Shown here: positions 1-12,000 of the stretch, piece after piece | Numbering within the stretch: position 1 is the first letter of the stretch | Layout of the letters: the number at the start of each line of letters is the position of its first letter | From: Saccharina japonica | Taxonomy: Eukaryota; Sar; Phaeophyceae; Laminariales; Laminariaceae | Length of the DNA: 64,000 nt | Direction of reading: 5' to 3' | NCBI GenBank assembly: GCA_008828725.1 | Contig: MEHQ01004575.1 | Location: 1-64,000, forward strand | The notes under the pieces: model-generated | What the model was told of the DNA's origin: nothing | What the model saw: only the letters and a program-made list of their open reading frames with translations | Databases searched by the model: none | Program-made: the position numbers and the translations under genes

Positions 1-1058
1 CTTCTTACGTACGTACAAAACTCACATTCTCTCATTCTTCCGAGAATATTCTGCTTAATATGTGTGACAATTAACTGCTGTTACGTTTTTTTGGGATATG
101 TACATACGATTATATATCTACGTACCAGGTCGTACGTATTAATTGTGTTTTTGTTAATTCCTGCTCTCTTTCCTGGTGTTTCGTGTCTGGCACGAAGAAG
201 AAGCGGAATTGAGTAAGAAACCTCACACATCATCAGTTGTATGGGCGTCGCCCATGGGGATGGAGACGGGGGGGGCAACGGTTCGAATGGAAACGGCGGC
301 TGACGGAAGCAGGGAGGCGACAGCAGACAGGATAGCAACGTACCAAATCAACTAGTTTGTACAACCTGTTTATACTACCGGCAAATAACGTGCCTCAGCT
401 GCCTGGAAGGTGCTTTTGGTGTGCTTCGGCTGCCAATCAATTCCCATGGTTCTGAGTCTTCCTCTGTTTACGGCGTTTTCTGTTTCATTTCGATTGTTTT
501 TTTTTTCGTGTCTGTCATCTCCTCCGGGGGAAGAAAGAAACTTGTTTTCTTTGTCTTTTGTGATCGTTTTGATTTGTTTGTTGATCTGTTTAAATTCGCA
601 TATTTGTATTCCTTATTTATTTATTTATTTATTTATGTTTTTCCCTTTCACGCAGCTGATTTGCTAGCAGGCTAGGTCGTGCCTGTCGTAAATGAAATTC
701 CATCGACAGTTTTGCTAGCTAAACTTGCAGCGTATAATATTTGTGTCATAGTTTCGTGACCACATAAATATCAGGTATCATCTCTCTACTATTAATAGGT
801 AGGATGAAGAATCGGCACGAACACTAGTGTGTATGATGGATGTCGTGGGATAGAAAGGACGGTTTCATGTTGAGAAAACACACACACATCGTCCTTGGAT
901 GAGACGACCTGAACAATCTGCCTCAATAGTGGGATGCGGGGCGGTTAAAGCCGTGTCCCAACGTCGGGATGGAGTTATCTACCCCCACAGTGAAACGGCA
1001 ATATTTTACCCAGCCTGGAACGTGCACCCGGCACTTTGCCAATGTTTGACATTATTGC
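1..1058. other. 3' flank of the LRR gene, no gene seen
   Basis: No exon with convincing splice sites or recognisable protein motif is visible. The stretch contains a short ATTT microsatellite near 611-640 and one copy of the palindrome CTATTAATAG at 789-798. The small open frames here overlap one another in several frames and look like chance. Confidence 0.5.
611..640. repeat. (ATTT)n microsatellite
   Basis: About six consecutive TTTA units are visible. Confidence 0.85.
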
Positions 1059-1520
1059 GATTTCCCGCGGTGTCCCGTGGGAATTCCCGTGGTGTCCCAC
1101 GGGAGCCCATAGGCACCCAATGTTGTATCGCACAAGCATTTTATTATACGCGATTGTGAAACAAATTTAACGTGCTTGTGACTGTCCCGCGGTTTCCCGC
1201 GGTGTCCCGCGGTTTCCCGCGGTGTCCCGCGGTTTCCCGCGGTGTTCCGCGGTTTCCCGCGGTTTAGGGTTAGGGTTAGGGTTAGGGTTAGGGTTAGGGT
1301 TAGAATCGCATGGTATCCCGCGGTTTCCCGCGGTGTCCCGCGGTGTCCCGCGGTTTAGGGTTAGGGTTAGGATTATAATCGCATGGTGTCCCGCGGTTTC
1401 CCGCGGTGTCCCGCGGTTTCCCACGGTGTCCCACGATTTCCCGCGGTTTAGGGTTAGGGTTAGGATTAGAATCGCATGGTGTCCCGCGGTTTCCCGCGGT
1501 GTCCCGCGGTTTCCCGCGGT
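1059..1520. repeat. CCGCGG minisatellite interleaved with TTAGGG blocks
   Basis: Ten-base units of the form TCCCGCGGTT / TCCCGCGGTG alternate in runs and are separated by three blocks of TTAGGG (about seven units near 1264-1302, shorter blocks near 1357-1370 and 1446-1466). Each TTAGGG block is followed by a spacer like AGAATCGCATGGT, so there is a higher-order unit of minisatellite run, telomere-like block and spacer. A smaller outlier of the same units is at 1059-1105. Open frames across it on both strands are by-products of the repeat. Confidence 0.9.
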
Positions 1521-1581
1521 CACTTTGCGGAGCAATGTATGTTCCCGTCCTGACTTTCATCGGGTGTACACAAACGACCCT

Positions 1582-1750
1582 CTCATAAGAAAGTACCCGA
1601 CAAGAAACTCAGCCTAAAAGTTCTGGGGGAAATAAAAATTTCGACAGCTATTATACTGAAGTTAGTGCAAGATACACCCCTGTCTGAAATAAGAAAGTCA
1701 GCCTAAGCCCGAATTCTGGTTTCTTACGAGCGGGCCGGCACTGTACTCCG
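1582..1750. mobile_element. diverged copy of the 182-base inverted-repeat element
   Basis: It shares the internal landmarks of the element at 56524-56705: an ATAAGAAA motif near each end, a core resembling TATTGAAATTAGTG, and AAATAAGAAAGTCAGCCT followed by a TTTCTTA end. The terminal repeats are eroded here. No coding capacity is present, so it would be non-autonomous. Confidence 0.6.
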
Positions 1751-4700
1751 TAAAGCCCGCAGAGTAAAACAGGCTCGCCGACCACCAAGCCAGACAGGAA
1801 GTATTTCATATCACACGGGAAATACCAAAAGCGAGAAAGAAAAGAAAACCACCAACAACAGAGTCGCATTGGAACCAACCGCACCGCAGAGGTTGCCTTC
1901 ACGGCTCACGTAAACGTGGGTCGGGGTTAGGTTATGCGATACTTTAGTCGGCCTAACTTTGCCCCCCTTTCTACGATATATTTACTTTCTTTGTCAACGG
2001 TGGTCTCCTTACGACCGTGCCCATCGCCCCTTCGCAGCCCCATGTGCATTGTGCACGACACACAACTAGTGCGTGGCGCTGCCTGCTCAGGCGCGTCCCT
2101 TCCTTGCGGCACCTGGCCATGCACTAGTACTTGGCGCCGGCAAGCATCCTTATTGTGGCGGTGGCTCTGTGTGAATGGTAACGCATGCATGGCAACCACC
2201 TATGGTTACGTATCGACGTGTGGCCACGGCAGATACGAGAAATTTATTCGATCCAATGTTGTGTTCTAAGTACGGATTGTGGGTTCCGGGTAAGCATATG
2301 TATGGAATTTTGCGAGCCAAACGTTCCGGGTCCGGTTATTGAAGTATTACAGGACTAGCAGCAAGCTATCCTGGCCTTTGGCAGCTGTCTCCTTCCACAG
2401 AGTGTTGTTGTGCTATCGAAGCGCTCATGCTGGTGTGACTTATTCTGCCTTTGCACTACTTGCCGGTTGTTGCCACATCATGCTCGCGTATTTTCTTTCG
2501 AAATGCATCACATTTCGCCCTGGGCCTGCGGTGGGGGTGCTGTCGCTATTTAAGCGGGAGGGCAATAATCTGCTTCGTCTGGTTGTGCTTTTTTATGCGG
2601 TATCCGGGTTGGTTTTTACTTCATCTTGCTCTTTGACGACGCGAGCAACTGCTAGTAGTGTGGTGCTCATTCTTCAAAAACATGGAAACAAAGGCCAAAA
2701 CAACCCCGGCATCGATATTAATGCACTTGTTTTTCAATCATAAAAAATCCGGGAAGTAATGTATTGGAAAATTCGGATATTTATGTCTTCGACAAGAATT
2801 TCCCTTACAGCAGTGTCTCCCGGCGGCGATACGTTTTAGTTTTCGGCGGTTTATTGACGTTAGCGGATTCCAAGGCTGGTTTGGTTCCAGGGAGGATTAT
2901 CAAGTAATGATATTGGAGCGTGGGTTGTTTCAGCGACGGCTACGTACTGCTCTTTCCCTGTATTATGCGTGGTGTATGTACTATCTATGGTAGAGTACTG
3001 TATGTGTAAATTAGCGTCCAGTATGTTGGTGGTTTCTGCAATATACGCAAACGAAAGTTCCAACATACACTGCAGATGGAAGCATCAATATTTATCAAGT
3101 TGAGCTAGGGGCCCACACAGCGTGACTGGTAATGGGAATCGGTACATTTCCACCGGCTGTGAGCAGAGGGGTAACTATATTTCATGTGTTTTGTGAATAT
3201 ATCCCACCGGGCGCAAACAAGTTAGAGAGGACCATGTTGTATCAGATGGAGTGCTCGGGCTTCGAAACAACACGCTTGTCAAATATTGAAGACCCGGCCT
3301 GCTTGAGTTGTTGGGCATAGGGAGCACAGCCCTAGACAGGTGATGAAACCCGCCCCCCTTGATAAACTCGTAAAGTGTAGTATCAGATAAACTAAAAGAC
3401 GAATTAATCAAGAACGTGAAGAAGTTTAGTCGATGGACATCGCAAGGGCAAAAACGGTGTGGCTCAGACGACTTCGTTTCGAATGGTATTTAGTTCTGTC
3501 AATTTCCTCGTACAATGTTCCACTGTCGGGTTCGACTTACCTGTAACACGTACGTGACACGCATCACCTGTGGTGTCCATCGAAATACGCACCGTCAATC
3601 TTACCACATGTCGCGCAAGGTTTACCGCAGAGGGGGCAACGTACCAGCCTTCGATGTTCGTTGTATGTCTTTAGTACAATATACCCGAACACTTTGACAA
3701 GCATGCCAACAAGCAAAGCAGAGTCACCGCCGCCGAGGAATACTACTATATTGGTGTACGTAGCATGTAGCATCACAATCATAAACATATCAAGCCAATT
3801 GGTCCCTGATGTTCCCGACAGAGCTTTCGAAGAGGTTCTACTATGGGCACTCGGCGGACGAACCAAACCTCTTCAGACCTACCCACTATTCCACCGTCGA
3901 TTAAGGATGTTCTCCAGGTTAACAGACTTGACTCGCCAACTCCGAAGAATTTTATCGCCATTGATCCATGTGTGTATAGCGGCAACTGTCTATCTGAAGT
4001 TCATGGGCGTATTTTGAACAAGTTCAATTATGATTTCCCGACATCGAAGGTCCGCGTCCTTCCCTCGCCGGTAGCCTAACCAAAACCACCGATGTGACCG
4101 TGGGACCCCAAACCACGACTCCGATGCCCACATTGTTACCACAAATACACAAGCACTAATTGGGGCTGTTGCTCCAGTACAGTGGATGTACAGTGCATAG
4201 AACGGTACGCTCCTGAACACCATCTTCAGAGCATCTCCTTACAGCAAACCTACCACCTCTTGTCTACCAACAATGCTAGAAAAAGCGCAATATCGATTCC
4301 CACGCCTAGGTGTCTACCCGAATATATGGTACATTACACAACGGCTCCAGCGAAGTTAGATGGCTTCTCCAGCTGCAATGGCAAAGAAACCCTGTCATGT
4401 CCGTGATACATGTATTTTACCCTATGATCGAAAAATATTTCATGTAGTACCACAGTTCTTCCGCAACTGCCATCTGTTTTCCCAGCCCGGACTCGAACCG
4501 CTCGGAGCGCCGGAGGTTCCTAGACAATGTTTCGCATGGCGTCAATCCGTTCCGACACCTATAGTGCGGTGGCGTTGACAGCTTGTGTGTACGTGATTGT
4601 TCCAGCCCGAACTATGCCCGTATGGAGTCATCAGGTGTACGAGGTAAAGGTACGGTATAAAATGCTTGATTCTGCGCTCAAGCTCTCTCCAACACCGGGA

Positions 4701-5474
4701 GAAATAAGAGGGAGTGTTAATCGACCAAGAATTGCACCTGAGTGTCGTACGTAGCGAGACGCGCGAAAGCATTGCATAGGAACGGCGAAGGTTAGTCTAT
4801 CGATGAAAATCAGTGTTTCGTGCCAATTAGGCGACTAAGAACATGGTCACCCAGGACGGCGCAGGTACGAGTCGGGGGTTAGACGCAAACCCTTGCCACA
4901 CATTGTAGCAGTGCGGGTGATTGAAAAACAGACTACGTTGATCGTCTGGTGCCTGTGGAGTGTGAAGCCCAACATCAAACACAAAAAGAAATGGGCATAC
5001 TACCACGTCGTGTGTGGACAGGAATAACTTTGGCAAACACAGGTTGCTGTTTCTCGTCATTAGGTATCTGCCCATTTTCATACAGTAGCCTCAGTTCAGC
5101 AAGCCATATGAGAGTCGTTTTGCAGCAGTGCAAATCATCAATCCACAAGCTATACAGGACTGGCGTCCAAATCCGTGCCTACGCCTAAAATCGTAATATA
5201 CGACGTACTGCAGACGTTACGAAGCGTTTAATTCAATGGGGCCAGGTATCCGGCACCCGGAACCGTCCGGAAAACATCGCACTCGTTTTTGCGGAATCTC
5301 CCCAATATGTGTCATGCATAGTCCTGCAGACGCGTTAACAACCAGCCGCGAGGAACGTTAGGCGATGGCACTACTGTCCCATACCTAATATCAAAGCTCA
5401 CCCTCGGCATCCGAAGTCTGAGTGTAAACGTCGATACCCCTTGAGAGACTGACAGTTCAAAGGCATTTTCTAAG
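1751..5474. other. downstream region, no gene supported
   Basis: This lies 3' of the terminal exon of the LRR gene. The longest open frame (2339-2743, plus strand, 134 codons) has scattered hydrophobic residues but no recognisable family, homologous neighbour or splice context. A minus-strand frame at 3564-3866 has a hydrophobic stretch but nothing else. I looked for kinase, GTPase or membrane-anchor exons that would extend the LRR gene and saw none I could defend. Confidence 0.45.
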
Positions 5475-6088
5475 TTATCCGAAGTAAAGTGTTCTGTTTC
5501 CTTCAGCACCTACCTCCGTGATGCTGAGCCACTGGTCACCGGTCGAGGTGGGATAGTCTTGGCAAATCGCGAGCTCAGCGGTTTGGTCAGAGTTGATGGC
5601 AAAGTCCTGGCACTCGTTGGTTGAGCCACTGGACATTATCCGGCTGTTGAATGTACCATCGACGTACACGTTGAGAGTTTGGACCCTCTCCGTCCCCTTG
5701 TGGAACGCGATGCTTGTGGTGGTGATGTCTTGGGGGTCTTCGAAGTTGTACTCGATGCAGCATCCACCGTCTCCATCGATGAGGTCTCCCTTGCACGACC
5801 AGCGAGAGTTAGCATCGAGGTTGTTGTCTCGAGTATTGTCGGGCGTGCAACCGTCCGGGCTGCAACCATAACCAGACGTCCTCTCGTCAAACGCAGAGGC
5901 TAGCACTGACACTATGGTCCGCTCCGCCGCTTCGACTAGGATGGAGGTGGTCGGGGCCGCAGTGACGGATGTTGGCGTGGCTGGAGCTGGGGTGGCGGGG
6001 GCTGGGGTAATCATAGCGGGAGCTGGAGTAGCGGATGTAGGGGTGGCTGGAGCAGGTGTGGCGGGGGATGGGGTAGCCGGAGTGGGAA
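5475..6088 (-). CDS. exon 40: Pro/Ala/Thr linker and C-terminal domain
   Basis: The acceptor CCCCTTGCAG at 6096-6089 starts the exon in phase 1, fitting the EGF exon. The first 50 or so residues are PTPATP-type repeats, a likely O-glycosylated extended linker. They are followed by about 130 residues with seven cysteines and alternating hydrophobic strands (motifs NTRDNNLD, RWSC, GGCCIEY, LNVYVDGTFNS, WLSITEV). From memory this resembles beta-sandwich, galactose-binding-like modules repeated in stramenopile extracellular proteins; I cannot confirm the family. A possible donor, GTAGGT, lies at 5513-5508 directly after ITE. If unused, the frame closes at a TAA (5477-5475) 12 codons later, the simpler reading. 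The 5' edge is firmer than the 3' edge. Confidence 0.75.
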
Positions 6089-9000
6089 CTGCAAGGGGCG
6101 AACAATGGCGCACGATGGCGGAAGGGTATATGTCTCAGCTTCTGTCGTGTACTGCACCCCACACGTCACTAGTATGGCGTACGTATGCAACACTTCGAGT
6201 TATAGTTAATGGGTGATAGAGTTGGGTTTTCGTCGGCAATTTAATTGGTTGGTTGTTGTTTACAAGACAGAGGTACCGCAAGCGGAGCTGCATCTTCAGC
6301 CGTATGTTTAGATCGAACATGAAAATCTCAAAGCAACAAATATAAACCATCACTACTTGCTTTAAAAATAAACGATCGAAATAATTGTATGGCCTACAGA
6401 CGACGCTCCGAAATTGAAACAATTCGCTGTTTAAAGCCTTTTTTTGACGTTTCGAGCGATTTTCCCACTTTATCTGCCACCGACACATCAAGGGTACCCC
6501 ACGCAACAACGTTCTCTTATATCAAGAAGTATTAGCCATTGTGTAGAAAACATGGTTTGTTTGAAGGAAAATGTCCAATCTAGATTAAATGACATACACT
6601 AACCCAAATAAATATAAAGCTGGAGCAAACTTGTACTACTGATGTTTGACATTTACATACTGTAGGTGCATCGCGTACCGGTGTTACGTAGTATTTCGAC
6701 ATAAGGCGGCGTTGCAACAGTCCCTACAGTCCACATCCCGAATAGGCTTCCTGTATTCGATGTTCGATTTCGCTACAGCGAGGAATCGTGCATGTAATAG
6801 CATATCCTCAGTTACACATATCGCCCCGGTACAAAGGACATCTCGTTTGTACTGGATTTGCGGAGTACGCGTCCACGTTTTGATATCAACTGGTTACAAG
6901 GACAGATAAGACATCTTTCTGGTTAACCTTTTATTGGTCGCTCTTGTTGTTATCCGGTATCTGATGGTTTATTTGATACCTGTGAGGGTATTACCTGCCT
7001 AGCTATAGAATAATAAATCGATCGATTACCAGGCACAGGGTAAACTTTATAACACCCCCCCCCCCACTCTGACAGGCGGGGTTTTGGGGATGTCTGTATC
7101 GTATACGGCTGTACTTTGATCAATCCGCTTCGCTTCAGGACTTGGGGAACCAGGCAGATGTGTGTTGTTAGGGATGCACGCGCGAGCGGTTCTATTAAAT
7201 AATTGTCTGAATTGAGATTCGAACCAGTGCCTCCGACGACGTCCAATGTTAGGGTATTACCTACTGAGCTATAGAGGTAAAAAACGATCGATCGATTACC
7301 CAGCCCAGGGTAATCCGTATAAACATTCCGCTACGAAGAGTTGGTGCCTTTCTTTCTGCCACCACACGTCAAGAACATACCACCCGCCTTTAGACCACTC
7401 AGCATAAAGGACCTCATGTCCTTCGATTTACGCTAGGCCAGGGCAATATCCGATACGCTACAAGTTTGGCCAGCCGCTACTCCTCCATGTTGCGTGTGAA
7501 TCGATTGATCGCTGTCAGTAAACCGCCCCCAAAGGCGTGTGAAAATCATTTCATTGGGGTCAACGTCACCACGAGACAACCACCAGGCCAAAACGTTAAA
7601 CGCCCACCTGAGGACGGACACGAAAACGACTGCACGAGCTCGGAAGAGGGCCCCACTGCGATACACGATAGCGCCGACAGGAAAAAAAACGCGATACGTG
7701 ACTCAGACAGAGCGCGTCGCATGAGAGATACGTTTGTTTTGGAAGTTCCGGGAAGATATGTAGCTATTAACAGATATATGCTGCACTTCGATATTTCGCT
7801 TATGAAGATATCTGCTGCAGCCCCATTCAAGGGATATCATTATTCATAGTCGTCATACACGTCCCATGATGATGTGACAGAAACTGCCGCCTCACATTTC
7901 GGATACTTATAATAGGTCTCTGTTTGACGTGTCTCCCGAACTTAAAACCAGCTGCAACAAGGTTTATGTCACGAGGTGTTCGCTGCGGCTGCTGGGCTAC
8001 TAGGAAAACCCATGTCGACGTACCTCAAACCAACACACATTACAAAGTTTGATATGATGCATGAAACACGGTTACAAAGTTTGATATGATGCATGAAACA
8101 CGGTTACTCCTGCACACTCCGTGGTTGCTAAAAGAGAACAAAACAATGTTTATGTGGAGATTGATTACTACTGCTGCTAACCGACGGATAACGTCACACT
8201 TTACATGTCGCTGACAGTACTTCGTATCGAATACTATTGGTTTAAGGTTTGCCACACACCGCAACTGTAGCCCTCCACTCCGGGCTGGCACTCGCAAGCG
8301 TCACCGGCTTCGTCGCACAGGGGCTCCTCCGGGCACTCTGCTCATGTACAAAACATGGGGCAGTGTGGAGGTAACGCGTTCACAACATGTCGAGATGATT
8401 TCAGTCGCTTAACGCGACCGTCGTCTCGTCAAATGATTTCTAGTGAGATGAAATGCATCTTAATTTTCCAGCCAATTATTTTTTTCCAGGGCCGGCTGTC
8501 ATTTGAAATTGTCCAACCAAAGTATTTCGAGTACGGTCTATTCAATGGAATTGTCGAGGTCAGACAATTTTGATGGAACCCTAACAATTTGAAGATTAAG
8601 GCAAAACTTTTTAACACGCTCTTTTCGCAACTCGCCTAACTCCCACCCAGTGCCAGACCCCTGCTCGCCCACACCCACGAGTAGAGCCCCGTACTATTAG
8701 TTGGTACTATTTCTGTCTATCTCGACCCTTCCCAGCCTCTTCTGCACTTCCAGTGAAAAACTCATTGCAACCTCCCAACATATTGACCCTCTTCCCCATC
8801 TCCTCTCAATTACGTCAACGATTCCGTACCTCTCCACAAACTCTAGATTTCCTTCGTTCAATCTTCCACTTTAATGTGGAGGGTCAGGACAAGAACATAT
8901 TGGCCAAACCACTCTTAATGATAGGAAATACATCAAAATAATTGTTGAAAAACAATCAATCTGAAGGGCAGGGCAGAAACCTATAGATGCAACAATTCCT

Positions 9001-12000
9001 ATTTATAGAAAATAAACAGAAACACATTATACGAGTAGAAGCAAGTACAAATGTAATGTCAGAGTTGAAACGTGTTGATTGAACCACTCCAATTACTATT
9101 ATTGTATAGACAAAACCAGAAACGAATTGTTGAAACAATATCCATGGGAATGCCTAGACATAAGTCTATTGGGTGAATAATTCCTTTTAATAGATGCATC
9201 ACGAAAGAAACACCTCGACCGGATCAAAATAAATGGACTTCAGGAAGATCTACTGTAAACTCAAGAGTCCATTGTGGGTATGTCCCATGTCCTATTGAAT
9301 CGTTAATAGACTATAGTGTATTGCAGTTTCCGGACCGAACGAGTAGCATGAGACAGTTCCAGTTAATTAACAGAACTCTATAACGATTGCCGAGTCAATT
9401 CCAGTTAGTAGGCGGACTACAACATATTGTCTTTGAAAATTCCGATTGCATTACTATGTTCAGGATTAATTGTCCGCGTGAGTTTAATAAACAAAATTAC
9501 CCTTTAGTATATTGTAAGCGACTGGTGCTACGGTAGGGGGGTCGCTTTAGCCTAATATTTTCAGCGGATGAGAGCCACTCCGGCGAGCGACCACCATATA
9601 TATTCGCGTTTTTTATAGTCTTAACGCTTTACGTTTTCGAGACTCAGCTAAGGATTCGCAAAGGCTAACTCTGAGCAAAAAACAAAAAAGTGCTACCCGA
9701 CGGACAAACCTATGACCTACAGTAGGTATCATAACGCACAAACTCACGGTATTCCAGGGAGTTAGAGGAACCTCGTTAGGAAGAAATGGTTAGGGTCACA
9801 CATTACAACCCGTATCGCAGTACGCCTCGGAGTATCGCCGGTCGGTTGCAGTAGCTCTATCGCCGGCACGTGTCAATAGGTGGACGATTGCTCTGAAACG
9901 AGCGTGTACATGTTGTTGACTTGCGGGCCCCAGGCGCGCAGATCGTATTCCTCAAAATTCAGATTGCCGGAAACGGCTGTCGATAAAGTAATCGCCGCTC
10001 TAGGAAACGAAAATGTCATACCACTATGCGTGGGTATATCTCTGCCTCGACGCACGACACGTACTTTACAGTATATACAAGTATGCTGAGCCTAGCATAA
10101 TATTTGCAATACCCATGAAGGGGTAACAAACGAATATATACATATATATCTTGATTGCATCTATTTGTGTATGTCTCCATGGAAAATGATCCATACCGGG
10201 AGCATCAATTTGACTTAATGGAACTTTGGCTATCTCTAAACAGGTACGTGATATCTCACCGCATTCAGAGTTTTCGTCGAAGCCATTGGGGAGCGACACC
10301 CTGTCCGCGACTCTGCAGTTGCACGGAATGACGATTCACCCCAAGACACGGTTCGGCGGCGTGGACGGTAAATGTCAGCGTGACAAATTTCTCATTATTA
10401 TACACGACAGGCCGCCACAACCGGGATAGCTTGCACATAATATGACACACATGATAGCAAACACAACTGGGGAAAGCGCATGGTGGCTGGGGCAGGTCAA
10501 TATCGCCCTATCATTGGCCACCCAAACCACAAACGGTTCCCTAAGTAGCGAGCATCCAAAATGCGGATGTGGCGACTAAACCCATTCCTGCTCCAGTGTG
10601 TAGTCAACGGAAACTGCAGAGCCGGGAGGACTGCGTATATTGTCATGCGGCGTAAGTGTTCCCAGTCGTCTTTTCGTCTAAGCTCGATAGCACCCCCTAC
10701 CTCACCAGACGGGGGATGTATATGGGACCGATGGTCCTTCGAGCCACTTCTTTGGGCCATTCTCTTGTGGCAGTGTCAACGGGGTGGAGACATTCGAAAC
10801 CCCGCGACGAACATGTTTGTGTACTCTATTCCGTTCGAAGTGAATAACAAACGCCCCGAATGCTCGACGAAAACAAACATAGGCATGGTAAACAGTGTGA
10901 AAATCTCCTCGGCCTCCATCACTCGGCACTATCGTACTTAAGTATATTAGTAGATATTATGGAGCTGCTTTATCGTGCGTACGCCGCGGACAACGACGCA
11001 TTCAGCACATTTAAGTATATTCTTACATGGTTGGTAGGCATTGAAGGTCGTCGTTGAAGCCCAAATCCCTGTGAAAGGCAACACAAGAGAAACGCTGGAC
11101 GTACTTAAAACCGGTTACGTCATACATGCATATACATATTACATCCGATGTCATACATGCATGCAATGTTCGTACGCGCGATAAATCGTGAATGCTTTCT
11201 TCCTACATGCGCATATAAAACGTTCGCACGAAGTCATACATGCAGATACACGATTTGTGGACTTATGATGTCCTGTGTACACACATAAGATTTCATGCCT
11301 ACCACGTATTGCATGCATACAGCTTCACACATACAATATCATGCCTAGGTTGTCCCGCCACGAAGGCGGCGGAAGTCATGTGGTGACAACGGTTGGTCTT
11401 AATTTCCAAAGGACACGTGCGTCCGGAGAGTGAGCACTGAGTATCTCTGAGGCTGCTCACTGTATTCTAGTTTAATTGCTCTGCACGATATGAAGTCATT
11501 AGTAAGTCACAAAAGTCTGACATTCAAAACAAGTAAACGTTCTACCGGACGAACAATCCCAAAGCCAAGGTAAACCACGAACAACATAGTTAAACAGGAA
11601 TACAATTACAACCGTATTTGGACTATGCGTCCCGGCCAGTAAGCAGCAGGGTTCATCCAGAACCATCCTGCCCCTAACGTACCACGCCTCGAAGTGGATC
11701 ACGCCACCGGGGTTGGGAGGGGGGGGGGTGGGGGCGTACTATGAACGGGGAGGGGAGCCAAATATATATATTTTTATTTCAGCCGCCCAGAGTCACTCGG
11801 CAGAGTGAATACCCTACTGTGTCAAACTATTTGTTTTTTTTTGGCTTTTGAATTTCGCGATATGCAACGCCTCGGGGATGCTTGTACTTCTGCGCCATAA
11901 TCATACATTTAGGTCCATAATAAGACAGGTACCAAGCCAACCGCCATTGTCGCCTAAACGTGGTAGCGACACACAAGCAGGCATAACGTGGTTGTTTCCA

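Larger units (their letters stand above)
6089..8259 (-). other. intron between exons 39 and 40
   Basis: 2.2 kb holding the tRNA-like fragments (6987-7313), a poly-C tract near 7053-7063 and the exact tandem duplication at 8040-8103. No exon seen. Confidence 0.5.

Noticed and set aside
1167-1617. Several Arg/Pro/Gly-rich open frames on both strands
   Set aside because: They are readings of the CCGCGG and TTAGGG repeats.
2339-2743. 134-codon plus-strand open frame with hydrophobic residues
   Set aside because: No motif, no splice context, no neighbour that would explain it; it is within the range of chance frames in this window.
3564-4223. Minus-strand frames with hydrophobic stretches, considered as a transmembrane or kinase exon downstream of the LRR gene
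   Set aside because: No glycine-rich loop, catalytic loop or DFG-type motif and no clean splice sites; overlapping frames on the other strand are equally open.
5380-5450. Possible further short exon after the GTAGGT at 5513
   Set aside because: Acceptor-like CAGs and a GTGAGC occur, but the encoded peptides show nothing in common with the domain and several equally good choices exist; the TAA at 5477-5475 is the simpler end.
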